Shown here piece after piece: positions 7,123-12,917 of a DNA stretch of 23,439 nucleotides. This DNA is from JAZDKP01 sp043802925 (GTDB taxonomy: Bacteria; Fibrobacterota; OXYB2-FULL-49-7; JAEUSG01). Position 1 is the stretch's first letter; every line of letters begins with the position of its first letter. The position numbers were made by a program, and so were the translations under genes. The DNA lies in assembly GCA_043802925.1 (NCBI GenBank), contig JAZDKP010000222.1, positions 1 to 23,439 of the forward strand. The letters run 5' to 3'. Under the pieces are notes generated by a model. The model saw only the letters and a program-made list of their open reading frames with translations, had not been told where the DNA came from and did no database searches.

Positions 7123-8859
7123 CTACATTCGCTCGAGCGCGTCGATGCCCAGAAGCGAAAGCGCGTTGCGAAGCGTATCGCTGGCCAGCCGGTCAATGGC
7201 TGCACGGCTTTCACGTTTGGCCGTGTCCGGTTCGCGGACGACCGGGCACTCCTTCAGGTTATAATAATAATTCAATTCACCGGTCAGCGCATGGATGAAA
7301 TCCGTTATGGTGTTGGGTTTGAGCTCCGCGGCCGCGTTCCGGAGTGCGAGCGGAAAACCGTCCACGAGCAGGAGGATGTTGCGCTCCGTGCCATTTTCCA
7401 CTGCGATACGGGGTGAAGCAGGGAGGGGGCCGTGCGCCTCTTCGTTTTTGCGCAGCACGCTGCGGATGCGGGCATGGGTATACAGGTGGTAAGGCGCGGT
7501 GTTGCCCTCCAACGCGAGCATGCGGTCCCAGTCGAAAAGGGTGTCGGACTTGAGGTCGTGGTTGAGTTCCGCATACTTGATGGCGCCCAGGCCTACGGTC
7601 TCAGCAATGAGTTTTTTTTCGTCCGCAGGTAGGTCCGGGTTCTTCTCCTCAACCACCTTGCGCGCGCGTTCCACAGCTTCGTCCAGCAGCCCTTTGAGCG
7701 GCACGGTGTTGCCCTCGCGCGTTTTAAAAGGCTTGCCATCGAGCCCCTTGATGGAGCCGAAACAGACGTGCGCTTTTTCCGCGTTGGGACCGAGCCATTC
7801 GTCGGCGATGGCAAAGACCGAGCGGAAATGGTCCTGCTGCCGGGCATCCGTGACGTAGACGATGCGGCCGGGTTTCCACTCGCGCAGGCGGTACTGGAGG
7901 GTGGCCAGGTCCGTGGTCGCGTAGTTGAAGGCCCCGTCTTTTTTCCGGACAATGAGCGGTCCGTGGATTTTATAACGGACATCGGTGTCGACCAGGATTG
8001 CGCCCTGGTCCTTGTGCGCGATGCCTTTTTCCAAGAGCGCGTTCACCACGTCCGTGAGCATGGGCTGGTAAAAGCTTTCGCCCAGGGTATGGTCAAAGCA
8101 CACGCCGAGCCGCGCAATCATTTCGTCAAAATCACGGAGCGAATAGCGGACGAACTCCTCCCACACGCGCCGGTTTTCCGGGTCGCCCTGCTGGAGTTTC
8201 ACAAGTTCCGCGCGCGCTTCGTCCTCAAGCGCTTCGGTTTTTTCCTTTTCAAAACGCTGATAGAGCCGTTCCATTTCACACACCGGATTTTCGGCGTACC
8301 GTGTGTCGTCCTTCCAGAGCCTGTAGGCCACGATGAGTTTGCCAAACTGGGTGCCCCAGTCGCCGATGTGGTTGTCGGATATCATTGTTGCCCCCGCCGC
8401 TTTCAGGATACGGCAGAGCGCGTCGCCCACGATGATGGGCCGCATGTGGCCCACGTGAAGCGTTTTGGCAATGTTGGGGCCCGCGTAGTCAATGACCATG
8501 GTTGTTCCCGTCAGATAGGGGACGGGCCGGCCGCCAAGGGGTAGAAGGGCCGTGGCTTTTTCTTCAAGCAGGCGATTCTTCATTGTCATGTTGATGAAGC
8601 CGGGACGCACGGGTTCGATTTTTTCGAAGAGGCCGCTTTCCGCCATTTTTGCGCTGATTGCGGCGGCGAGGTCCATGGGGTTTTTCTTCAACACTTTAGA
8701 GGCGGAGAGGGCGAACTCGGTTTGAAAGTCTCCGAATGCGGGGTTTGCGCATTTCTTTACAAAGGGGGGGCGGTCGAATGTTTCCGAAAAGAGTGAACGG
8801 ACCGTGGCAGTCAGGAGCGCGGCGATATCATCCGCGATGGAGGTGGGTTCTGCGGGCAT
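7123..8859 (-). CDS. argS: Arginyl-tRNA synthetase
   Basis: A class I aminoacyl-tRNA synthetase charging tRNA-Arg. I start it at the ATG at 8859, four bases after the rsfS stop. This gives 578 residues, the normal ArgRS length, and begins with the expected N-terminal tRNA D-loop-binding (Add-1) region. The frame extends 56 codons upstream, but that part is low-complexity shadow sequence over rsfS. Hallmarks: NIAKTLHVGHMRP, with the HIGH-box variant HVGH at 135-138; SDNHIGDWGTQFGKLIVAY at 161-179; and TREGNTVPLKGLLDEA, which replaces the KMSKS loop as is typical for ArgRS. A C-terminal DALR anticodon-binding domain ends in SLLGIDALERM. The Shine-Dalgarno is weak, consistent with translational coupling to rsfS. 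Confidence 0.96.
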   Translation of the reverse strand: MPAEPTSIADDIAALLTATVRSLFSETFDRPPFVKKCANPAFGDFQTEFALSASKVLKKNPMDLAAAISAKMAESGLFEKIEPVRPGFINMTMKNRLLEEKATALLPLGGRPVPYLTGTTMVIDYAGPNIAKTLHVGHMRPIIVGDALCRILKAAGATMISDNHIGDWGTQFGKLIVAYRLWKDDTRYAENPVCEMERLYQRFEKEKTEALEDEARAELVKLQQGDPENRRVWEEFVRYSLRDFDEMIARLGVCFDHTLGESFYQPMLTDVVNALLEKGIAHKDQGAILVDTDVRYKIHGPLIVRKKDGAFNYATTDLATLQYRLREWKPGRIVYVTDARQQDHFRSVFAIADEWLGPNAEKAHVCFGSIKGLDGKPFKTREGNTVPLKGLLDEAVERARKVVEEKNPDLPADEKKLIAETVGLGAIKYAELNHDLKSDTLFDWDRMLALEGNTAPYHLYTHARIRSVLRKNEEAHGPLPASPRIAVENGTERNILLLVDGFPLALRNAAAELKPNTITDFIHALTGELNYYYNLKECPVVREPDTAKRESRAAIDRLASDTLRNALSLLGIDALERM

Positions 8860-8863
8860 GGGG

Positions 8864-9283
8864 TCATTTTCCCGGTTTGCGGGCGCTTTTTTTACGGGCG
8901 GGCCTGGCAGGGGTCGCGTGTCCGATTGCGGGCTTTTCAAGGCCGAACTTTTTCGCGTCCGCGTAGAGGTCCTCGATGTCGTAATAGGCGCGTTTACTGC
9001 GCGAAAAGATGTGGACCATGACATCAAAAAAGTCGAGTACGCGCCAGTCGCTGCCTTTGCCTCCCTCTATCCGCGAGGGCTTTGTCGCTTTCATCCGGAG
9101 GCCGTTTTCGATGTGGTCGGAAAGCGCCTTGATGTGGGGTTCGGCTGCGCCGGTGATCAGCACAAAATATTCGGCCGGCGCTTTGAACCGGCGCAGGTCC
9201 AGGATTCGGACCTCTTCACCCTTTGCTTCTTCGGCCAGTGCCGCAATGGCGGAGGCCAGCTTGTTTCCTGCAAGCGAGGGCAT
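8864..9283 (-). CDS. rsfS: Ribosome silencing factor RsfS (Iojap/YbeB)
   Basis: A 139-residue homologue of RsfS, which binds ribosomal protein uL14 and blocks subunit joining under poor growth conditions. The family core is clear: ILDLRRFKAPAEYFVLITG, HIENGLRMK, the motif DWRVLDFFDVMVHIFS, then RAYYDIEDLYADAK. The C-terminal tail of about 30 residues is rich in Ala, Pro, Arg and Lys and is longer than in most members; it may be an RNA-contacting extension. The start codon lies two bases after the stop of the nucleotide-sugar dehydrogenase gene, and argS begins four bases after its stop, so the three are surely cotranscribed. Confidence 0.95.
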   Translation of the reverse strand: MPSLAGNKLASAIAALAEEAKGEEVRILDLRRFKAPAEYFVLITGAAEPHIKALSDHIENGLRMKATKPSRIEGGKGSDWRVLDFFDVMVHIFSRSKRAYYDIEDLYADAKKFGLEKPAIGHATPARPARKKSARKPGK

Positions 9284-9285
9284 GG

Positions 9286-10590
9286 TTAAAGCCTCACCAC
9301 GTTCGGGGTGTTGATGCCGATAAACGCGTTGCGAGTGTCGAGAATAAGCGGCGCATGCTGCACGATGAATTTGTAGTCGAAAACTTTATGGTTGGTGAGC
9401 AGAACGCAGAGGTCCTGCTTTTTGAGCAGTTCCGCGGTGAGGGGCGTGCTTTTGATTGTTTTCCCGAGCATGCTGATGAAGCTGGGGGCGTGCGGGTCGT
9501 GGTATTCGACCCAGGCCCCTTCGCGGCGCAGGAGGCGGTAGACTTCGAGGGCCGGGGATTCGCGGAGGTCGTCGATGTCGGGCTTGTAGCTCATGCCGAG
9601 GATGAGGATTTTTGAACTCTTAATGGGCTTGGTATGCTCGTTGAGCACCTTGGCGATGCGCTGCATCACATAGTGCGGCATGTTGCCGTTGATGTCAGTG
9701 GCGAGTTCGATGAAGCGGTTGTAAAAGTCAACGGTCTTGGCCTTCCAGGAGAGGTACATGGGGTCGAGTGGAATACAATGGCCGCCGATGCCCGGGCCGG
9801 GGTAGAAGGGCATAAAGCCGAAGGGCTTGGTGGCCGCGGCGGTGATGACGCTCCAGATGTTGATGCCCATGCGGTCGCACATCATCATCAGTTCGTTGAC
9901 GAGTGCGATGTTCACGGCGCGGAAGGTGTTCTCGAGCAGCTTGACCATTTCGGCTTCGGCCGTGGAGCCCACGATATGCACGGTATCAATGCAGGAGGTG
10001 TAGAGGGCGTGGCCCAGTTCCTGGCAGGCCGGGGTGGTGCCGCCAATGATTTTTGGCGTGTTCTTGGTGTTGTATTTGGCGTTGCCCGGGTCCACGCGTT
10101 CGGGCGAGAAGCAGACAAAGAGGTCTTTTCCGGTCGTGTAGCCCATTTCCTCGAGCGGTTCCTTGACGAGTTCATCGGTGGTGCCGGGGTAGGTGGTGGA
10201 CTCGAGGGTGATGAGCATGCCTTTGTGCATGTGTTTTTTAACAGCATCCATGGAAGCCACGATGTAGGAAATGTCAGGGTCCTTTGTTTTCCGCAGGGGC
10301 GTTGGCACGCAGGTGGAGACGCAGTCGACCTGTTTCAAGAGTGAAAAATCAGTGGTGGCCTTGAATTTTCCGCTGGCCACGATTTTCTTCAGTTCGTCGT
10401 TGGTGACGTCAATGATATAAGAGTCGCCCTTGTTCAATCGATCCACTTTCGCCTGGTCAACATCAAAGCCGATGGTGGTGAAGCCGGCCTTGGCGAATTC
10501 GAGCGCAAGGGGAAGTCCCACGTAACCCTGGCCGATGACGCCCACGCAGGCCGTGCGGTCTTTGATTTTCTTGAGGAGTTCAACCTTCAT
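9286..10590 (-). CDS. UDP-N-acetyl-hexosamine 6-dehydrogenase (UDP-glucose/GDP-mannose DH family, WbpA-like)
   Basis: Predicted to oxidise C6 of a UDP-N-acetylhexosamine (probably UDP-GlcNAc) to the uronic acid using two NAD+, feeding surface polysaccharide synthesis. The 434-residue protein has the N-terminal Rossmann motif GQGYVGLPLA (20-29). The central-domain residues include K217 in AEMVKLLENTFRAVN. The catalytic C272 lies in YPGPGIGGHCIPLDP, the long form of the motif typical of WbpA/WecC-type enzymes and not of UDP-glucose dehydrogenase. The C-terminal domain opens with KILILGMSYKPDIDDLRESPA. UDP-ManNAc dehydrogenase is the main alternative. It heads the intact part of the operon. Its Shine-Dalgarno overlaps the end of the DUF4143 remnant 11 bases upstream. 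The neighbours argS and rsfS are not sugar genes, so context says little about the polymer. Confidence 0.92.
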   Translation of the reverse strand: MKVELLKKIKDRTACVGVIGQGYVGLPLALEFAKAGFTTIGFDVDQAKVDRLNKGDSYIIDVTNDELKKIVASGKFKATTDFSLLKQVDCVSTCVPTPLRKTKDPDISYIVASMDAVKKHMHKGMLITLESTTYPGTTDELVKEPLEEMGYTTGKDLFVCFSPERVDPGNAKYNTKNTPKIIGGTTPACQELGHALYTSCIDTVHIVGSTAEAEMVKLLENTFRAVNIALVNELMMMCDRMGINIWSVITAAATKPFGFMPFYPGPGIGGHCIPLDPMYLSWKAKTVDFYNRFIELATDINGNMPHYVMQRIAKVLNEHTKPIKSSKILILGMSYKPDIDDLRESPALEVYRLLRREGAWVEYHDPHAPSFISMLGKTIKSTPLTAELLKKQDLCVLLTNHKVFDYKFIVQHAPLILDTRNAFIGINTPNVVRL

Positions 10591-10601
10591 CTAAAGCCCT
10601 T

Positions 10602-10970
10602 TCATATAAGTACCTTCATAAAATAATACTTACGGGGATAGGGTGCAATATAGCACAATTCCGGAAAGCGTGAGACCATGTACAGCGGTAAATTATAGAT
10701 TTTGCGCTTGGCGTCAAAACCGAACCTGTTGCCGGAGAACTTGACCCCGAACGGCGGCTTGAGTTTTTCCATGAAAACCTGAAGGCTTTTTGTCCGGGTG
10801 TTGGTTCCCGCTTTGACTTCAACGGGAACGACGTGCCCGCCGGTTTCCAGTACAAACTCGATTTCCGACAGCCGACCCATCCAGGAGACCACCGAACGGT
10901 GGCCATGAGCGTATAATTCCTGCAACACGAAATTTTCAGCGAAATACCCGGACCTTCGAAGCGGATGGTG
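10602..10970 (-). pseudogene. C-terminal remnant of a DUF4143 AAA+ ATPase gene
   Basis: The frame opens after a TGA at 10971-10973. It reads GYFAENFVLQELYAHGH, then EIEFVLETGG, VPVEVKAGTNTRTKSLQVF and IYNLPLYMVSRF. This matches the C-terminal end of the common AAA+/DUF4143 proteins (PD-(D/E)XK-like fold), which are normally about 380-450 residues. Only the last 115 or so residues remain. The ATPase domain with Walker motifs is absent, and the sequence before GYFAENF does not belong to the family. A GTG at 10928 could start a 108-residue product but has no Shine-Dalgarno, so I call it a 5'-truncated pseudogene. No internal stop has yet appeared in the remnant, which suggests the deletion is recent or the fragment is retained. 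It lies 11 bases upstream of the dehydrogenase gene. Confidence 0.8.
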
Positions 10971-10991
10971 TCATTATGTATATTTGAAAGC

Positions 10992-11020
10992 GTATTGTAT
11001 TCAATTATGCGTTACAATAC
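10992..11020. promoter_or_regulatory. Operator-like dyad upstream of the ElyC-like gene
   Basis: GTATTGTA (10992-10999) and TACAATAC (11013-11020) form perfect 8-base inverted arms with a 13-base spacer. Centre-to-centre spacing is 21 bases, two helical turns, as for a dimeric regulator. A TACAAT at 11013-11018 within the right arm could serve as a -10, but no good -35 is at the right distance. It lies 27 bases before the ATG at 11047. Confidence 0.35.
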
Positions 11021-11046
11021 AGAAAAAACGCGAAGGAGAATGGACA

Positions 11047-11820
11047 ATGATTTTGCTGTCAAAACTGCTGCCCGTGCTGGTTTTTCCGCTTGGGCTTTCC
11101 ATCGAAATGATCCTCGGCGGACTCGTCTGTCTCTGGCTCGGCCGGAAAAAGACCGCCTTCGTTCTTTTTCTTCTGTCCCTGACGGTCCTGTTCTTTTTCT
11201 CAAGCGGCCCGGTCCGGACAAGCCTGGTGAAGTCCCTGGAACGGGAATACCTGCCCGTGCCGGAGGCCGGGCTTCATGCGGATGCCATTGTGGCCCTGGG
11301 CGGGGGCGGCCGGCCCAACATTTATCCGCGCAACCATGCGGAGTTTAACGAGGGCGGGGAGCGCATTTTTCATTCCATCCGGCTTTTCAAGGCCGGGGCA
11401 GCGCCCTATGTCATTGCGAGTGGCGGGGGCATCGACTTCATTCTGAAGGGGCAGAAAGAGGCCGAAGACATGAAGGAACTCATGGTGGAGTTTGGAATGC
11501 CCGCGGACCGGGTCCTTGTGGAGTCGCGCTCCAAAAACACGCACGATAACGCCCTGTTTGTAAAGAAAACGCTCGAGGAACACGGCCTGGGAATGAATAT
11601 TATTCTCGTCACTTCGGCCATGCACATGAAACGGTCCGTTGCCATCTTTAAAAAAGCCGGGTTTACCGTCATGCCCGCGCCAACGGATTACCTTGTGGAG
11701 GATCGGGGCGGGGCGTTGTGGTTTGACATTCTCCCCAGCGTCTACAATCTGGAAGGCAGCACTTCGGCCATCAAGGAATACATCGGCATCGCGACTTACA
11801 AGATGCTCGGGTGGCTGTAA
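11047..11820 (+). CDS. ElyC/YdcF-family (DUF218) inner-membrane envelope protein
   Basis: The ATG at 11047, after GAAGGAGA, gives 257 residues; the in-frame extension upstream lies in promoter-like sequence. Two transmembrane helices occupy about residues 3-30 and 36-53. A DUF218 domain follows from about 78, with DAIVALGGGG, the E-S-R-S-K-N-T-H-D-N-A segment and VTSAMHMKRSVAIFKKAGF. Length, the double N-terminal anchor and the segment LVKSLEREYLPV match E. coli ElyC (YcbC, 259 residues), a factor for peptidoglycan synthesis and envelope integrity. Shorter YdcF-type proteins are a more distant alternative. The DUF218 domain would face the periplasm if topology follows ElyC. Its TAA stop is the first codon of the MITE-like repeat. 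Confidence 0.85.
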   Translation: MILLSKLLPVLVFPLGLSIEMILGGLVCLWLGRKKTAFVLFLLSLTVLFFFSSGPVRTSLVKSLEREYLPVPEAGLHADAIVALGGGGRPNIYPRNHAEFNEGGERIFHSIRLFKAGAAPYVIASGGGIDFILKGQKEAEDMKELMVEFGMPADRVLVESRSKNTHDNALFVKKTLEEHGLGMNIILVTSAMHMKRSVAIFKKAGFTVMPAPTDYLVEDRGGALWFDILPSVYNLEGSTSAIKEYIGIATYKMLGWL

Positions 11821-11978
11821 CTCACCCCCCTTTCCCCCCTCTCTCGCAGAGAGAGGGGGGCTTGTTTTCCGGAAAAAATTAAAAAACAAATTTAAAACTG
11901 TTGGGTATTTCTAAAATCGTTTTATATAAGGTCATTGGCCCCCTCTCTCTGCGAGAGAGGGGGAGAGGGGGTGAGTTA
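11818..11978. mobile_element. MITE-like element with palindromic terminal inverted repeats
   Basis: Left end 11818-11861 (+) and right end 11937-11978 (read on -) are near-identical inverted copies of about 42 bases. Both begin TAACTCACCCCC and both contain a hairpin with arms CCCCCTCTCTC and GAGAGAGGGGG around a GCA triloop. They differ only in lengths of C/G runs, TTT versus TCT, and the last bases. The 75-base core (11862-11936) is AT-rich, has a 12-base palindrome TTTTCCGGAAAA at 11865-11876, and encodes nothing. Each outer end starts with TA, compatible with the TA target duplication of Tc1/mariner-IS630-type MITEs. The element ends supply the TAA stop of both convergent flanking genes, and the hairpins could serve as bidirectional terminators. 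The mobile-element reading is inference. Confidence 0.6.
11835..11868 (+). terminator. Hairpin terminator after the ElyC-like gene (left element arm)
   Basis: A perfect 12-base stem (CCCCCCTCTCTC 11835-11846, GAGAGAGGGGGG 11849-11860 around a short loop, read as GCA) is followed by CTTGTTTT. The U-run is imperfect, so termination may be partial. The right arm of the same element has an 11-base stem facing the agmatinase gene but no T-run after it. Confidence 0.5.
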
Positions 11979-12851
11979 AACGGTCCGGAGGATTTTTTTG
12001 AACTTGCAGCCAATGAGGTGATAGACCAGCTTGGCCGCCAGGAAGTCGGAGGCCCGGCTTATCGGACTTGAAGCGAGCTCCACCAGGTCGAACCCGACCA
12101 CGTTTTTCTTTTCGAACACTTTGTGCAGGATGTTCAGCCCTTCGTACCAGCCCAGGCCCCCGGGTTCGGGCGTGCCTGTGTGCGGAACCACCGACGGGTC
12201 GAAACCGTCGATGTCGATGGTGACAAATACATTGCGGGAAAGCTTTTTCAGCATGCCCGGAATCCATTTTGTTTTACCCGTGATGTCCCTGGCCATGTAG
12301 ACCGGCCGTTTGTTCTTCCGTATGAATGCGGCCTCCTCGGCGCAGATGGAGCGGATGCCGACCTGCGCGGTTTTGCGGCAAGAGGCCGTGATTCGGCGCA
12401 TGACGCAGGCGTGGCTGTAGGGCGACCCTTCGTAAGAATCGCGGAGGTCGCCATGCGCGTCAATCTGGAGCACGCTTAAGTCCGGGTATTTTTTCCGGAG
12501 CGCGCGGTACAGGCCGAATGAGATGGAATGTTCGCCGCCCACCATTGCGATGAACTTGTTGTCGCGCACGAGCCGGTCGCACGCCTTTTCCACGGAGGCG
12601 ACCATCTTTTCCGGTGTTTTTTCGGCCTTAAGCGGCGGGAGCGTGGCGATGCCAGCCTCGTAATTGCGGCGGTTCAGCGTTTCGTCATAATATTCAAGAA
12701 AATAGGAGGCGTTGAGCAGGGCCGCGGGCGCGCGGCCGGTTCCCCTGCCGTAGCTGACCGTGCCCTCGTAGGGGACGGTCAGCACCACGGCGCGGGCGCC
12801 TGCGTAACCGGAAAAAGCCGGGGGGATTTCACCTTTGCCGAAGAGCGTCAT
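11976..12851 (-). CDS. speB: Agmatinase-family ureohydrolase
   Basis: A 291-residue Mn-dependent ureohydrolase, predicted to convert agmatine to putrescine and urea in the cytoplasm. All metal ligands are present: GGEHS (H108), DAHGD (D131, H133, D135) and DIDGFDPS (D213, D215). The signature HTGTPEPGGLGWYE matches agmatinases and not arginases, which usually have a different segment there. Closely related guanidino-acid hydrolases cannot be excluded. The ATG has no Shine-Dalgarno; the leader is AT-rich and ends in TTTTTCTCCC, so initiation may be leaderless or otherwise unusual. The stop codon TAA is the first codon of the right arm of the MITE-like element. Before insertion the frame may have ended differently. 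It shares a 66-base divergent promoter region with the histidine kinase gene. Confidence 0.9.
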   Translation of the reverse strand: MTLFGKGEIPPAFSGYAGARAVVLTVPYEGTVSYGRGTGRAPAALLNASYFLEYYDETLNRRNYEAGIATLPPLKAEKTPEKMVASVEKACDRLVRDNKFIAMVGGEHSISFGLYRALRKKYPDLSVLQIDAHGDLRDSYEGSPYSHACVMRRITASCRKTAQVGIRSICAEEAAFIRKNKRPVYMARDITGKTKWIPGMLKKLSRNVFVTIDIDGFDPSVVPHTGTPEPGGLGWYEGLNILHKVFEKKNVVGFDLVELASSPISRASDFLAAKLVYHLIGCKFKKILRTV

Positions 12852-12896
12852 GGGAGAAAAATAAATAATTCATTCCAGGACATAGATAAAATTTCT

Positions 12897-12902
12897 TATA
12901 TT
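12897..12902 (+). promoter_or_regulatory. -10 element of the histidine kinase gene
   Basis: TATATT lies 15 bases before the ATG at 12918. A weak -35 candidate TTCCAG (12873-12878) stands 18 bases upstream. Transcription from here would leave only about eight leader bases, and no Shine-Dalgarno is present, so the message may be nearly leaderless. Confidence 0.35.
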
Positions 12903-12917
12903 AAATAATAGATATTT

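Noticed and set aside
7768..8544. 258-codon + strand frame opposite argS
   Set aside because: It shadows conserved argS sequence and has no recognisable motif.
8860..9027. 56-codon N-terminal extension of argS
   Set aside because: The extra sequence lies over rsfS in another frame, is low complexity, and the internal ATG at 8859 gives the standard ArgRS length.
11200..11889. 229-codon minus-strand frame opposite the ElyC-like gene
   Set aside because: The + strand product matches ElyC end to end; the antisense frame runs through the repeat element and has no family match.
11818..11978. CRISPR-like repeat pair
   Set aside because: Only two copies, in inverted orientation, with no spacer series and no cas genes.
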